Below are positions 1 through 9,527 of a DNA stretch of 64,000 nucleotides, piece after piece. Under the pieces are notes generated by a model. That model saw only the letters and a list, made by a program, of their open reading frames with translations, did no database searches and was not told the DNA's origin. Positions within the stretch are counted from its first letter, which is position 1; every line of letters starts with the position of its first letter. The stretch lies in the NCBI RefSeq assembly GCF_026410085.1, contig NZ_CP112866.1, positions 248,001 through 312,000 of the forward strand, in the 5' to 3' direction. Both the position numbers and the translations under genes were made by a program. The DNA comes from Pseudomonas quebecensis (GTDB taxonomy: Bacteria > Pseudomonadota > Gammaproteobacteria > Pseudomonadales > Pseudomonadaceae).

Positions 1-774
1 GTCAAAATCGTGAAACTCCTGGTAGCCGTCCATTAATTCCGACAGCTGGCCCAGGCATTCCTGGCGATCACCGGCGAGCATCATCCACAGGTCCTGCACC
101 GCCGGGCCCATGCGGCAGTCGTCCAGGTCAACGATATGGAACATCTCGTCGCGGCACATCATGTTGCCGGGGTGGCAATCGCCGTGCATGCGGATGTTCT
201 TGTGCGGGGTGGCCTTGTACACCTCCTCCACGCGTTTGAGCAGGTCGCGCGCCACCGATTCGTAGGCCGGCAGCAGGCTTTTGGGAATGAAATTGCCCTC
301 CAGCAGCGTGGTCAGCGAATCGTGCCCGAAGTTCTTCACTCCCAATGCTTCGCGGTGTTCGAACGGCCGCGTGGAGCCCACGGCGTGCAAGCGCCCCAGC
401 AGTTGCCCCAGGCGATAGAGTTGGTCCAGATTGCCCGGTTCCGGCGCACGGCCGCCGCGCCGGGGGAACAGGGTAAAGCGGAATCCCGCATGCTCGAACA
501 GGCTTTCGCCGTTGTGGATAAGCGGCGCCACCACCGGTACATCGCACTCGGCCAGCTCAAAGGTGAAACGGTGTTCTTCCAGAATCGCTTCGTTGGTCCA
601 GCGCTGCGGCCGGTAGAACTTGGCGATCAGCGGCTCGGCGTCTTCGATGCCCACTTGGTACACGCGGTTTTCGTAGCTGTTGAGCGCCAATACGCGGGCA
701 TCGCTTAAAAAACCGATGCTTTCGACGGCGTCGAGTACCAGGTCGGGGGTGAGTGTTTCAAACGGGTGGGCCAT
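1..774 (-). CDS. srkA: Stress response kinase A (SrkA/YihE family), 3' end cut by window
   Basis: This is a cytosolic serine/threonine kinase of the aminoglycoside-phosphotransferase fold. In enterobacteria SrkA counteracts programmed death under stress. The reading frame starts at the ATG complementary to 772-774 (MAHPFETLTPDLV) and runs off the left edge. The visible part holds the ATP-side lysine (PLIAKFYRPQRW), the catalytic-loop motif MHGDCHPGNMM, and the metal-binding HIVDLDDCRMGP. The 258 codons seen lack only the C-terminal part of a protein usually about 325 residues long. It is divergent from nothing nearby and is followed upstream by a REP doublet. Family assignment is firm; the physiological role in Pseudomonas is inferred. 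Confidence 0.9.
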   Translation of the reverse strand, partial: MAHPFETLTPDLVLDAVESIGFLSDARVLALNSYENRVYQVGIEDAEPLIAKFYRPQRWTNEAILEEHRFTFELAECDVPVVAPLIHNGESLFEHAGFRFTLFPRRGGRAPEPGNLDQLYRLGQLLGRLHAVGSTRPFEHREALGVKNFGHDSLTTLLEGNFIPKSLLPAYESVARDLLKRVEEVYKATPHKNIRMHGDCHPGNMMCRDEMFHIVDLDDCRMGPAVQDLWMMLAGDRQECLGQLSELMDGYQEFHDFD

Positions 775-861
775 GCGAACTCCTGCGCGCAGCAGGGCGC
801 CGCGTCCGGCCGGGTATGGTAACGCACACGGCTTGAGATAGGGGGCGACTGTGCCATTGTC

Positions 862-932
862 ATCGGGGGCAAGCTCCCCCCACCTTTGAAGGTAATCACC
901 GGTCAAAATGTGGGAGGGGGCTTGCCCCCGAT
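862..932. repeat. REP doublet (inverted pair) between srkA and phoX
   Basis: Two copies of the same roughly 23-bp sequence, with the core GTGGGAGGGGGCTTGCCCCC, lie in opposite orientation at about 862-884 and 909-932, separated by 24 bp. This is the arrangement of Pseudomonas fluorescens REP doublets. The 3' end of the pair abuts the stop codon of phoX at 942, so it could act as a transcript-end stabiliser for phoX. Confidence 0.85.
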
Positions 933-941
933 AAGGCCGTG

Positions 942-2840
942 TCAGGCGCCGACGATCCCGCCGTCATCCCGCCGAATGGCCAGCACCGACGAGCGCGGTT
1001 TGCCGTTGGGCAAGTGCTCCGGCCAAGTCGAACCGCCGGTTTCGCCCGGGTGCTGGATGCCCACAAACAGCGTCTTCTGATCCGGCGCGAAGCTGATGCC
1101 GGTCACCTCGCACGCCACCGGTCCGACCATGAAACGGCGGATTTCGCCGGTGCTCGGGTCGGCGCAGAGCATTTGATTGTTGCCCATGCCGGCGAAGTCG
1201 CCGCTGTTGCTGTAGTCGCCGTCGGTGAGAATCCACAGACGCCCGGCCTTATCGAAGCCCAGGCCGTCGGGGCTGTTGAACATGTTCTGCGGGTTGATGT
1301 TCGACGAGCCGCCCTTGGGGGCGCCGGCATGCACCTGCGGGTTGCCGGCCACCACGAACAGGTCCCAGCTGAAATCGTCGGCACCATGGTCGTCGGCGTT
1401 GGCCTTCCAGCGCAGGATCTGGCCGTAGACGTTCTTCTCGCGTGGGTTGGGCCCGCCCACTGGCTGGCCGTCCTCGCCGCGCTTGGCGTTGTTGGTCAGG
1501 GTGCAATAGACCTGGCCGTCGGTGGGGCTGACCACGATCCATTCCGGGCGGTCCATGCGCGTGGCCTTGACCACGCTGGCGGCCAGGCGCGCGTGAATGA
1601 GCACTTCGGCCTGGCTGGCGAAACCGCTGCCGGCGTCGATGCCGTTTTTGCCATGGGTCAACTCCACCCACTGACCCTTGCCACGCGGATGGTCGGCGTT
1701 GCCATCGCCGGCATCGAAGATCGCCACGTACAAGGTGCCGTGGTCGAGCAGGTCTTTGTTGGCTTTGGGGTTCTTGTGGTTGATCTTGTCGCGGCTGACG
1801 AACTTGTAAATGAACTCACCGCGCTCGTCATCGCCCATGTACACCACGGCGCGGCCATCACGGGTTTGCGCCAGTGCCGCGTTCTCGTGTTTGAAACGGC
1901 CCAGTGCCGTGCGTTTGGCCGGGGTGGACTGCGGATCGAACGGGTCGATTTCCACTACCCAGCCATGGCGGTTGAGTTCGTTGGGGTTCTTGGCCATGTC
2001 GAAACGCGGGTCGTGCAGGTGCCAGTTGATCTCTTTGCTGGCCGCCACCACGCCGTAGCGTTTCTGCCCGGCGTCGAAGGCTTGCTGCGGGTTGCTGCTG
2101 CCGAAGCAGTCGGTGAAGTTTTCTTCGCAGGTCAGGTAGGTGCCCCAGGGGGTCATGCCGTTGGCGCAGTTCTGGAAGGTGCCGAGGGCTTTCTTGCCGG
2201 ACTTGTCGGCGCTGGTCTTCAACCACTCATGGCCGGCGGCGGGGCCACTGAGGCGGATCGGCGTGTTGCCGTGAATGCGACGGTTGTAGCGTGAGTCCTG
2301 AACGAAGTGCCAGGTGTCACCCTTACGCCGAATTTCGATGACCGATACGCCTTCGCTGGCCTGGGCCTTGCGCACCTCTTCGGCCGATTGCGGCGCACCG
2401 CCGTGGGCATAGAGATAACGGTAGTTGGTGTATTCGTTGTTGATCGCCATCAGCGCGCGATTGTCGTCGCCGGGGAACGGGAACAGGCTCATGCCGTCGT
2501 TGTGATCACCGAACTGCTGCTCCTGCGCGATCGCCGTGCCGTTGCCGGACGGGTCGAAGGCCGGCGCGTTCTGGTGCAGCGGCTGGCCCCAACTGATCAG
2601 CACCGAGGCGCTGTAGCCTGGCGGCAGGCTGATGGTGTCGCTGGTGGCGGCGGCGATGCTGTCGAACCCCAGCAACGGGCTGGCGTTGGCGGCATTGACC
2701 GCCAGGGCGCTGCGGCTGAGCAGATTGCCGCCCAGGAACATCGCGGCGCCGCACAGGGCGCCGGCGCCGATAAAGCGGCGGCGGGTCAGGCCGACCATCT
2801 GTTCGAGGTCGGTGGCTTGGTTCTCTTCTAACAGGCTCAT
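942..2840 (-). CDS. phoX: PhoX-family alkaline phosphatase (DUF839), Tat-exported
   Basis: The 632-residue product is a secreted metallo-phosphatase of the PhoX/DUF839 family, which uses a calcium-iron cofactor to release phosphate from organic esters. Residues about 18-47 form a twin-arginine signal peptide (LTRRRFIGAG followed by a hydrophobic stretch ending near SRSALA). Family features visible in order are ALMAINNEYTNYRYLY, an NCANGMTPWGTYLTCEENF block rich in metal ligands, HGWVVEIDPF, GRFKHENA, VYMGDDERGEFIYKFVS and the late SPDGLGFDKAGRLWILTDG and FVGIQHPGE. The length is typical. It stands as a single gene. A convincing Pho box was not seen upstream. Confidence 0.92.
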   Translation of the reverse strand: MSLLEENQATDLEQMVGLTRRRFIGAGALCGAAMFLGGNLLSRSALAVNAANASPLLGFDSIAAATSDTISLPPGYSASVLISWGQPLHQNAPAFDPSGNGTAIAQEQQFGDHNDGMSLFPFPGDDNRALMAINNEYTNYRYLYAHGGAPQSAEEVRKAQASEGVSVIEIRRKGDTWHFVQDSRYNRRIHGNTPIRLSGPAAGHEWLKTSADKSGKKALGTFQNCANGMTPWGTYLTCEENFTDCFGSSNPQQAFDAGQKRYGVVAASKEINWHLHDPRFDMAKNPNELNRHGWVVEIDPFDPQSTPAKRTALGRFKHENAALAQTRDGRAVVYMGDDERGEFIYKFVSRDKINHKNPKANKDLLDHGTLYVAIFDAGDGNADHPRGKGQWVELTHGKNGIDAGSGFASQAEVLIHARLAASVVKATRMDRPEWIVVSPTDGQVYCTLTNNAKRGEDGQPVGGPNPREKNVYGQILRWKANADDHGADDFSWDLFVVAGNPQVHAGAPKGGSSNINPQNMFNSPDGLGFDKAGRLWILTDGDYSNSGDFAGMGNNQMLCADPSTGEIRRFMVGPVACEVTGISFAPDQKTLFVGIQHPGETGGSTWPEHLPNGKPRSSVLAIRRDDGGIVGA

Positions 2841-2921
2841 CTCAGGCTCCTTGAGTGCTTTTTGCCAACACCTTAAGCAGCGGCCGTGACGAAATTGTTG
2901 CAGTTTGAAGAAACGCCTCCC

Positions 2922-3686
2922 TTATACCGGCGTTCCCAGCAATACCTGGCTCGGCGCGAATTGCACCTGGATCGGCTGGCCGGTTGCCGCGCCCAGTGCT
3001 TCAAATGCATTGGCCTGGGCCAAAGCGCAGAGGACCAGGCCATTTGGCAAGATGATGCGCACTTCGGCGGGGCCATCGTCGGCGTGGAGAATTGTCTCGA
3101 TTACGCCGTCCAGGCAATTGTTTCCAGGTGTTGCGGTTTGCCCTGGGCCCAGCAGCTCCAGCCACCCGGCCTTGATCAGCGCCACGGTTTCCACGCCCGG
3201 TTCCAGTTCCAGCCGTTGCGTGCTGTCGTGGGTGATCTGCGCCTTGAGCGTCAGGCCACCGGCCAACTGCAGATGGATCAGGTCATTGCGGCCCTGAGAC
3301 TCGATGGCGTGGACCCGGCCATGCAACTGGTTGCGGGCGCTGGTGCGCAGCATCAGGCGGCCGAGCAGGTTGAAATCACTGGCCGCTTCGTCGGACGCCA
3401 GCACCTCGGCCTGCAGTAGTTGCAGGCGCTGATACAGGCGCAATACCCGCTCGCCCTCGTGGGTCAGCCGTGCACCGCCGCCGCCTTTGCCGCCCACACT
3501 GCGCTCGACCAAGGGCTGTTGCGCGAGGTTGTTAAGCTCATCGATGGCGTCCCACGCGGCTTTGTAACTCAGGCCCGCGCTCTTGGCCGCGCGGGTGATC
3601 GAGCCTTGTTCGGCAATATGGGCCAGCAGCGCAATACGCTGCGGGCGGCGGATGATGTGTTGGCTGAGGGGCGTCGGCAGAGGCAT
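2922..3686 (-). CDS. ModE-type molybdate-responsive regulator, orphan
   Basis: The 254-residue protein has an N-terminal winged helix typical of ModE (residues about 10-110: RRPQRIALLAHIAEQGSITRAA, then SYKAAWDAIDELN and the glycine-rich wing GGKGGGGARLTHEGERVL) and two C-terminal TOBE/Mop domains (from about ARNQLHGRVHAIESQG and from PGNNCLDGVIETILHADDGP) that bind molybdate. I chose the ATG complementary to 3684-3686 because family members begin close to the winged helix; a longer in-frame start 40 codons upstream would add an unrelated basic leader. No molybdate transporter genes are in the window, so its targets must lie elsewhere. It lies 58 bp downstream of comF on the same strand. Confidence 0.88.
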   Translation of the reverse strand: MPLPTPLSQHIIRRPQRIALLAHIAEQGSITRAAKSAGLSYKAAWDAIDELNNLAQQPLVERSVGGKGGGGARLTHEGERVLRLYQRLQLLQAEVLASDEAASDFNLLGRLMLRTSARNQLHGRVHAIESQGRNDLIHLQLAGGLTLKAQITHDSTQRLELEPGVETVALIKAGWLELLGPGQTATPGNNCLDGVIETILHADDGPAEVRIILPNGLVLCALAQANAFEALGAATGQPIQVQFAPSQVLLGTPV

Positions 3687-3744
3687 GGCAATACGCTTGA
3701 ATGGGCTCGACCGAACGTTGCGGGCAAGACGGACCGCCGTCAAG

Positions 3745-4482
3745 TCACGCGCCGGGCCTGGGCGTGCGGGCCAGGCAATACACATCGACCTGGCGCGCGC
3801 CGGCACTGATCAGCAGGTGGCTCAGGCTGTGGGCGGTGGCGCCCGTGGTGAGCACATCGTCCACCAGCGCAAAGTGGCGGCCTTGCACCTGCGCATCGGG
3901 CGCCAGGGCAAAGGCGTTGAGCAGGTTGCGTCGGCGTGTCCGGGCGTCGAGGGCCTGTTGCGCGACGGTTTCGTGGGGACGCAGCAGCAGCTGTGCATCG
4001 CAGGCAATGTTCAGGTCCTGGCTGAGCCAGCGCGCAACCATCAGCGCCTGGTTGTAGCCGCGCTCGCGCAGGCGCTTGCGGGCCAGAGGCACCGGCAGCA
4101 GGCAGTCGGGACGCGCCAGGTCGGTGTTGTCGAAGCGATGCTGCACGTGCTGCGCGAGCAGTCGCGCAAGCATCTGCCCCAACGGCCAGCGCGCCTGATG
4201 CTTGAAGCGGCTGATCAGGCTGTCGACCGGAAAGCTGTAGGACCAGGGCGCGATCACCTGTTTAAACGCAGGCGGCTTTTTCTGGCATTGGCCACAGGTC
4301 AGTCCGTCCATCGGCAAGGGCAGTGCGCACACGTCGCACTGGTCCAGCAGCCACGGCAGCTCGGTTTCGCAGACGTTGCACACACACTGCGCCGATTCGG
4401 TGGTTTCATCGCAGATTAAACAGATTTGTTCGTTTTTTAACCAGTTGTAAACTTGGTGTTTGTGTCCAGGTTGACAGTGCAT
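3745..4482 (-). CDS. comF: ComF family phosphoribosyltransferase-like protein
   Basis: The 245-residue protein shows the two ComF halves. The N-terminal part has paired cysteines (ICLICDE, CNVCETELPW, CDVCALPLP, CGQCQ) that probably bind zinc, and the C-terminal part is a type I phosphoribosyltransferase-like fold with the PRPP-loop motif FALVDDVLTTGATAHSL. ComF proteins contribute to natural DNA uptake in some bacteria, but the biochemical role is not settled. The first codons overlap the biotin operator and promoter that serve the divergent bioB gene. No internal start lies before the first zinc knuckle, so the overlap is probably real. modE-like follows 58 bp downstream. Confidence 0.9.
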   Translation of the reverse strand: MHCQPGHKHQVYNWLKNEQICLICDETTESAQCVCNVCETELPWLLDQCDVCALPLPMDGLTCGQCQKKPPAFKQVIAPWSYSFPVDSLISRFKHQARWPLGQMLARLLAQHVQHRFDNTDLARPDCLLPVPLARKRLRERGYNQALMVARWLSQDLNIACDAQLLLRPHETVAQQALDARTRRRNLLNAFALAPDAQVQGRHFALVDDVLTTGATAHSLSHLLISAGARQVDVYCLARTPRPGA

Positions 4483-4498
4483 GAATCTTCCTTAAATA
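4445..4498 (+). promoter_or_regulatory. BirA operator and sigma70 promoter of the biotin operon
   Basis: TTGTAAACT at 4445-4453 and GGTTGACAG at 4469-4477 are separated by 15 bp, matching the published gammaproteobacterial BirA operator (TTGTAAACC, 14-15 bp, GGTTTACAA). The right half-site contains a perfect -35 hexamer, TTGACA (4471-4476), and a -10 candidate TAAATA lies at 4493-4498, 16 bp away. Biotin-loaded BirA would therefore cover the -35 box. The operator lies inside the first codons of the divergent comF gene. Confidence 0.85.
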
Positions 4499-4573
4499 TG
4501 CCGAGCATCCGTGTCGTGCCTGTGGGTATTGCCTGCCCGTAGCGCCTGCCGAAGCATAATCAAGGAATCGCCC

Positions 4574-5629
4574 ATGAGCGCCAGCACCACCGCCACCTTG
4601 CGTCACGATTGGTCGTTAGCCGAAGTCAAAGCGTTGTTCGTGCAACCGTTCAATGACCTGTTGTTCCAGGCGCAGACCGTGCACCGCGCGCATTTCGACG
4701 CCAACCGCGTACAGGTGTCGACCCTGCTGTCGATCAAAACCGGTGCTTGCCCGGAAGATTGCAAATATTGTCCGCAGTCGGGTCACTACAACACCGGCCT
4801 GGAAAAAGAAAAGCTGATGGAAGTGCAGAAGGTGCTCGAAGAGGCCGCGCGCGCCAAGGCCATCGGTTCGACCCGTTTCTGCATGGGCGCCGCGTGGAAA
4901 CACCCGTCGGCCAAAGACATGCCCTACGTGCTGCAGATGGTCAAAGGCGTCAAGGCCATGGGCCTGGAGACCTGCATGACCCTCGGTCGCCTCGATCAGG
5001 ACCAGACCGCAGCCCTGGCCGAGGCTGGCCTCGACTATTACAACCACAACCTCGACACCTCGCCGGAGTTCTACGGCTCGATCATCACCACCCGCACCTA
5101 TAGCGAGCGCCTGCAGACCCTGGCCTATGTGCGTGAGTCGGGAATGAAGATCTGTTCCGGCGGCATCCTCGGCATGGGCGAGTCCCTCGACGACCGCGCC
5201 AACCTGCTGATCCAACTGGCCAATCTGCCGGAGCATCCCGAGTCGGTGCCGATCAACATGCTGGTGAAGGTGGCCGGTACGCCGCTGGAAAATGCCGATG
5301 ACATCGACCCGTTCGACTTTATTCGCATGCTGGCGGTGGCGCGCATCCTGATGCCCACCTCCCATGTGCGCCTGTCGGCCGGTCGCGAAGCCATGAACGA
5401 GCAGATGCAGGCACTGGCCTTTTTTGCCGGCGCCAACTCGATCTTCTACGGCGACAAACTGCTGACCACCGCCAACCCGCAGGCGGACAAGGACATGCAG
5501 CTGTTCGCCCGTCTGGGCATCCAGCCGGAGGCGCGCGAAGAGCACGCCGATGAGGTGCACCAGGCGGCGATCGAACAGGCCTTGGTGGAGCAGAAAAGCA
5601 GCGAGCAGTTCTACAACGCCGTCGTTTAA
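4574..5629 (+). CDS. bioB: Biotin synthase (radical SAM)
   Basis: BioB inserts sulfur into dethiobiotin, the last step of biotin synthesis. The 351-residue frame has the radical-SAM cluster cysteines C59, C63 and C66 ([17 protein letters not shown]), the later [27 protein letters not shown] and [11 protein letters not shown] blocks, and the C-terminal [17 protein letters not shown] that carries the conserved 2Fe-2S-site arginine region (VRLSAGRE). The ATG at 4574 follows an AAGGAA ribosome site; an in-frame upstream start at 4511 would lie within the leader. It is the first gene of bioBFHCD and is controlled by the BirA operator upstream. Confidence 0.97.
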   Translation: MSASTTATLRHDWSLAEVKALFVQPFNDLLFQAQTVHRAHFDANRVQVSTLLSIKTGACPEDCKYCPQSGHYNTGLEKEKLMEVQKVLEEAARAKAIGSTRFCMGAAWKHPSAKDMPYVLQMVKGVKAMGLETCMTLGRLDQDQTAALAEAGLDYYNHNLDTSPEFYGSIITTRTYSERLQTLAYVRESGMKICSGGILGMGESLDDRANLLIQLANLPEHPESVPINMLVKVAGTPLENADDIDPFDFIRMLAVARILMPTSHVRLSAGREAMNEQMQALAFFAGANSIFYGDKLLTTANPQADKDMQLFARLGIQPEAREEHADEVHQAAIEQALVEQKSSEQFYNAVV

Positions 5630-5644
5630 TTGAAGTGCGATCCC

Positions 5645-5731
5645 AATGTGGGAGGGGGCTTGCCCCCGATAGCGGTGGGTCAGTCAACACATGCGCTGGC
5701 ACACCCTCATCGGGAGCCAGCTCCCTCCCCT
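5645..5731. repeat. REP doublet inside the biotin operon
   Basis: A forward REP at about 5645-5670 (GTGGGAGGGGGCTTGCCCCC core) faces a degenerate reverse copy at about 5709-5731 (CGGGAGCCAGCTCCCTCCCC). The pair fills the 140-bp gap between bioB and bioF, which is otherwise the only sizeable gap in the operon. The hairpins it can form in RNA could protect the bioB message end or lower downstream transcription. Confidence 0.85.
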
Positions 5732-5769
5732 ATGTTTGACCGAGTTAAACCTGCCAATCCGAGGCCTGC

Positions 5770-6933
5770 ATGTCTTTCGATCTCGCCGCGCGCCTCGCTG
5801 CCCGTCGTGCCGAACACCTTTATCGCCAACGGCCGTTGCTTGCCAGTCCTCAAGGCCCGCAGGTAGTCGTCGACGGCCAGTCATTGCTCGCATTCTGCAA
5901 CAACGATTACCTGGGCCTGGCCAATCATCCACAGGTGATCGAAGCCTGGCGCGCCGGTGCGTCCCGCTGGGGCGTGGGCGGCGGCGCTTCGCACCTGGTG
6001 GTCGGCCATTCGACGCCACACCATGAACTGGAAGAAGCCTTGGCAGACCTCACCGGTCGCCCACGCGCTCTGCTGTTCACCACTGGCTACATGGCCAACC
6101 TCGGTGCGGTCACGGCGCTGGTAGGCCAGGGCGATACCGTGCTCGAAGACCGCCTCAACCATGCGTCATTGCTGGACGCGGGGCTGCTGTCCGGGGCGCG
6201 TTTCAATCGCTACCTGCATAACGACGCCGCCAGCCTGGCCAGGCGCCTGGAGAAGGCCACCGGCAACACCCTGGTGGTCACCGACGGCGTGTTCAGCATG
6301 GACGGCGATCTCGCGGACCTGCCCGCGCTGGCTCGGGAAGCCCGCGCAAAAGGCGCCTGGCTGATGGTGGATGACGCGCACGGCTTCGGCCCCCTGGGCG
6401 CCAACGGCGGCGGGATTGTCGAGCATTTCGGCCTTAGCCAGGAGGACGTGCCGGTGCTGGTCGGGACCTTAGGAAAGGCGTTCGGCACCGCCGGTGCGTT
6501 TGTGGCGGGCAGTGAAGACCTGATCGAGAGCCTGATCCAGTTCGCCCGGCCGTACATCTACACCACCAGCCAACCGCCCGCGCTGGCCTGTGCCACTTTG
6601 AAAAGCCTGGAGCTGCTGCGCACCGAACACTGGCGCCGCGAACACCTCAATGCGCTCATTCGCCAGTTCCGCCACGGCGCCGAACAGATCGGTCTGGACT
6701 TGATGCCCAGCTTTACGCCGATCCAACCGATCCTGGTCGGCGACAGTGCCCGGGCGATGCGCCTGTCCCGGATGCTGCGCGAGCGTGGCCTGATGGTCAG
6801 CGCAATCCGCCCGCCGACCGTGCCCGCCGGCAGTGCGCGTTTGCGTGTGACGCTGACGGCCGCCCATACCGAAGCACAGGTGCAGTTGTTGTTAGACGCG
6901 TTGCAAGTGTGTTGGGAGCGCGACCATGCGTGA
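5770..6933 (+). CDS. bioF: 8-amino-7-oxononanoate synthase
   Basis: BioF is the PLP enzyme that condenses pimeloyl-ACP with alanine. The 387-residue protein has the standard alpha-oxoamine synthase layout: [10 protein letters not shown] near the N-terminus, [41 protein letters not shown] segment, [27 protein letters not shown] and the PLP-lysine block [16 protein letters not shown]. The length is normal. The 3' end overlaps bioH by 8 bp, which points to coupled translation. Confidence 0.97.
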   Translation: MSFDLAARLAARRAEHLYRQRPLLASPQGPQVVVDGQSLLAFCNNDYLGLANHPQVIEAWRAGASRWGVGGGASHLVVGHSTPHHELEEALADLTGRPRALLFTTGYMANLGAVTALVGQGDTVLEDRLNHASLLDAGLLSGARFNRYLHNDAASLARRLEKATGNTLVVTDGVFSMDGDLADLPALAREARAKGAWLMVDDAHGFGPLGANGGGIVEHFGLSQEDVPVLVGTLGKAFGTAGAFVAGSEDLIESLIQFARPYIYTTSQPPALACATLKSLELLRTEHWRREHLNALIRQFRHGAEQIGLDLMPSFTPIQPILVGDSARAMRLSRMLRERGLMVSAIRPPTVPAGSARLRVTLTAAHTEAQVQLLLDALQVCWERDHA

Positions 6934-7657
6934 TCGACTGATTCTGTTGCCGGGCTGGGGCCTGGGTATCTCACCGCTGGAGCCGTTGGCCGCGGCCTTG
7001 CGTGGCGTGGATGAACACCTGCAGGTGCACATCGAGCCGCTGCCCGCGCTGGACTCCAGCGACCTGAATGAATGGCTCGACGAACTCGACGCCACCCTGC
7101 CGGACAACGCGTGGCTGGGCGGCTGGTCCCTCGGCGGGATGCTGGCCAGCGAGCTGGCGGCACGCCGCGGCGCACGCTGCTGCGGCCTGGTGACACTGGC
7201 AAGCAACCCGTGTTTTGTCGGCCATGACGGCTGGCCCAACGCGATGCCCGCCGAGACGTTCGATGCCTTCCTCGCCGGTTGCCGCGCCGATTCCCAAGTC
7301 ACGCTCAAGCGCTTCGGCCTGCTGTGTGCCAAGGGCGCCGCCGACCCGCGCGGTCTGGCGCGTTTGTTGGTTGGCGGCGCACCGAATACGCCTTCTGAGG
7401 GGTTGATGAACGGCCTCGAACTGCTCGCGCAACTGGACACCCGCGATGCGTTGCTGGCCTATCGCGGGCCGCAATTGCACCTGTTTGGCGGCATGGATGA
7501 GCTGGTGCCCGCCGAAGCCGCCAGTGAATTGCTGGCCCTGCTGCCCGAGGTTGAAATCGGCCTGATTGAGCAGGCCGGTCACGCTTTTCTTCTGGAGGAC
7601 CCCCACGGTGTTGCGGCGGCCATCCAGGCTTTTTTGCATGAGTGCGTTGATGACTGA
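6926..7657 (+). CDS. bioH: Pimeloyl-ACP methyl ester carboxylesterase
   Basis: BioH removes the methyl group added by BioC, releasing pimeloyl-ACP for BioF. The 243-residue protein is an alpha/beta hydrolase with the nucleophile elbow [14 protein letters not shown], an acid region [12 protein letters not shown], and the catalytic histidine in [13 protein letters not shown]. It sits between bioF and bioC with 8-bp overlaps on both sides. This fixes it as the biotin-operon esterase rather than a generic hydrolase. Confidence 0.94.
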   Translation: MRDRLILLPGWGLGISPLEPLAAALRGVDEHLQVHIEPLPALDSSDLNEWLDELDATLPDNAWLGGWSLGGMLASELAARRGARCCGLVTLASNPCFVGHDGWPNAMPAETFDAFLAGCRADSQVTLKRFGLLCAKGAADPRGLARLLVGGAPNTPSEGLMNGLELLAQLDTRDALLAYRGPQLHLFGGMDELVPAEAASELLALLPEVEIGLIEQAGHAFLLEDPHGVAAAIQAFLHECVDD

Positions 7658-8462
7658 CTTATCCCATCCCCCGCTGCCCGGCGCCTTGCCGGATAAACGC
7701 CAGGTCGCGGCGTCGTTCTCCCGCGCGGCGGCCAGCTATGACAGCGTTGCCGAGTTGCAACGGGCAGTGGGTGGTGAATTGCTGGCGCGTTTGCCGGCGG
7801 GCATCGCACCCGCGCGCTGGCTGGATATGGGCTGCGGTACCGGTTATTTCAGTCGGGCGTTGCGCGAGCGGCTGCCCCACAGCCACGGCGTGGCGCTGGA
7901 TATCGCCGAAGGCATGCTCAATCACGCGCGGCCGTTGGGCGGCGCGGCGCACTTTATTGCCGGGGACGCGGAGCGTCTGCCGCTCAAAGACGACAGCTGC
8001 GGTCTGATTTTCTCCAGCCTGGCGGTGCAGTGGTGCGCCCATTTCGAGTCGGTGCTCAGCGAAGCCCGTCGCGTGCTGCAGCCGGGCGGTGTGCTGGCGT
8101 TCGCCAGCCTGTGCGTGGGCACGCTGGAGGAACTGCGTGAAAGTTGGCGCGCGGCCGATGGCCTGGTGCACGTCAACCGCTTCCGCACCTTCGACACGTA
8201 CCAGCAACTGTGCGCCGCCAGTGGCCTGCGTACATTGAGCCTGACGCGTCACGCCCATGTGCTGCACTACCCGGATGTACGCAGCCTGACCCATGAACTC
8301 AAGGCACTTGGTGCGCACAACCTGAACCCCGGCCGGCCGGGTGGCTTGACGGGGCGCGCGCGGATTGCTGCACTGGTGCAGGCCTATGAGCAGTTCCGCC
8401 AGGCCCAGGGTCTGCCGGCGACTTACCAAGTGGTCTATGCCGTACTGGAGAAGCCTCTATGA
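7650..8462 (+). CDS. bioC: Malonyl-ACP O-methyltransferase
   Basis: BioC methylates malonyl-ACP so that the fatty acid machinery can build pimeloyl-ACP. The 270-residue product has the SAM-binding motif [15 protein letters not shown], the following [10 protein letters not shown] and [12 protein letters not shown], and the FSSLAVQWC block characteristic of BioC. I take the ATG at 7650 ([11 protein letters not shown]), which overlaps the bioH stop; an ATG at 7638 is in frame and would add four residues. The stop overlaps the bioD start (ATGA). Confidence 0.95.
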   Translation: MTDLSHPPLPGALPDKRQVAASFSRAAASYDSVAELQRAVGGELLARLPAGIAPARWLDMGCGTGYFSRALRERLPHSHGVALDIAEGMLNHARPLGGAAHFIAGDAERLPLKDDSCGLIFSSLAVQWCAHFESVLSEARRVLQPGGVLAFASLCVGTLEELRESWRAADGLVHVNRFRTFDTYQQLCAASGLRTLSLTRHAHVLHYPDVRSLTHELKALGAHNLNPGRPGGLTGRARIAALVQAYEQFRQAQGLPATYQVVYAVLEKPL

Positions 8463-9139
8463 GCGCCGCCTATTTCATCACCGGCACCGATACCGATGTG
8501 GGCAAGACCACCATCGCCGCGGGCCTGTTGTACGCAGCTCGGCAGGCGGGCAAAAGCACGGCGGCCGGTAAACCGGTGGCGTCCGGTTGCGCGGTGACGC
8601 CCAAGGGCCTGCGCAACGCCGATGCACTGGCGCTGCTGGCTGAGTGTTCGGTGCCGCTGACCTATGCCGAAGTCAACCCCGTGGCCTTCGAACCCGCCAT
8701 CGCTCCGCATTTGGCCGCGCGTGAGGCGGGTGTTGCACTGACGGTGCAGTCGCTGCTCAAGCCAATGCAACAGGTCCTGGCGCGGCAGGCCGATTTCACC
8801 CTGATCGAAGGAGCCGGCGGCTGGCGCGTGCCATTGGCCGATCAGGCCAACCTCTCGGACCTGGCGATGGCGCTCAAGCTGCCGGTGATCCTGGTCGTGG
8901 GTGTACGCCTGGGTTGCATCAGCCATGCCTTGTTGACTGCAGAAGCGATTGCGCGGGATGGTTTGTCGCTGGCGGGGTGGGTGGCCAATATCGTCGACCC
9001 CAAGACCTCTCGTCTGGAAGAAAACCTCGCCACCCTGGCCGAGCGCTTGCCCGCGCCATGCCTGGGGCGCGTACCCAAGCTCAAGCACGCCAGCGCCGAG
9101 GCGGTCGCTGAGTACCTGCAACTGGACCTGCTTGACTGA
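8459..9139 (+). CDS. bioD: ATP-dependent dethiobiotin synthetase
   Basis: BioD closes the ureido ring using CO2 and ATP. The 226-residue protein begins with the P-loop [19 protein letters not shown] and has the switch region KPVASGC, the [10 protein letters not shown] catalytic block, and [15 protein letters not shown]. The ATGA overlap with bioC makes it the last gene of the operon. bioA (DAPA aminotransferase) is not in the window, as is usual for pseudomonads. Confidence 0.97.
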   Translation: MSAAYFITGTDTDVGKTTIAAGLLYAARQAGKSTAAGKPVASGCAVTPKGLRNADALALLAECSVPLTYAEVNPVAFEPAIAPHLAAREAGVALTVQSLLKPMQQVLARQADFTLIEGAGGWRVPLADQANLSDLAMALKLPVILVVGVRLGCISHALLTAEAIARDGLSLAGWVANIVDPKTSRLEENLATLAERLPAPCLGRVPKLKHASAEAVAEYLQLDLLD

Positions 9140-9245
9140 TTTTGGCTATCACTTGGGCATTGTGCCATTAGTGTTTTTAACGGGCGTTTTGCCACCAACT
9201 CTGCTTCAATCACAGCTCATGATTCTCTAAAGGCAGGTTTACGCC

Positions 9246-9527
9246 ATGGAAATCTCTGGAAGCAGCGCGTTTTATTCGGGCCTGAGCAGCATTCAGGCCG
9301 GGCAGAGCCGTGTCGACCAGGCCGCCGGCAGAATTGCCAGCGCCGCCACGAGCCAGCCGTCGGATGCGCAGATCGACCGCCTGCGCGCCAACGACCGTGC
9401 CCAACCTTCCAACTCCGCCAGCAATATGGTCGAAATGGCCGAGGGCAAGTTTCAGGTGGAGCTGGGCGTCAAAGTCGCCAAGGCTTCGGATGAAATGCTC
9501 GGTACGCTGATCGACACCTACGCTTAG
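9246..9527 (+). CDS. Small hypothetical protein with resemblance to flagellar rod C-terminal helices
   Basis: The 93-residue product (MEISGSSAFYSGLSSIQAGQ) has no signal peptide or membrane segment. Its sequence reads as an N-terminal disordered part, then a C-terminal amphipathic helix, NMVEMAEGKFQVELGVKVAK followed by ASDEMLGTLIDTYA. The pattern of that helix is similar to the C-terminal domain of flagellar rod and hook proteins (where the helix holds the filament core). I infer this from pattern only. An AAAGGCAGG ribosome site precedes the ATG. No flagellar genes are nearby, and I do not assign a function. Confidence 0.75.
   Translation: MEISGSSAFYSGLSSIQAGQSRVDQAAGRIASAATSQPSDAQIDRLRANDRAQPSNSASNMVEMAEGKFQVELGVKVAKASDEMLGTLIDTYA

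Noticed and set aside
939..2294. 451-codon plus-strand frame opposite phoX
   Set aside because: It is antisense to a clear PhoX gene, has no ribosome site and has a composition caused by high GC at third positions.
2886..2903. Pho box upstream of phoX
   Set aside because: The best candidate has only partial matches to the two CTGTCAT repeats, too weak to report as a site.
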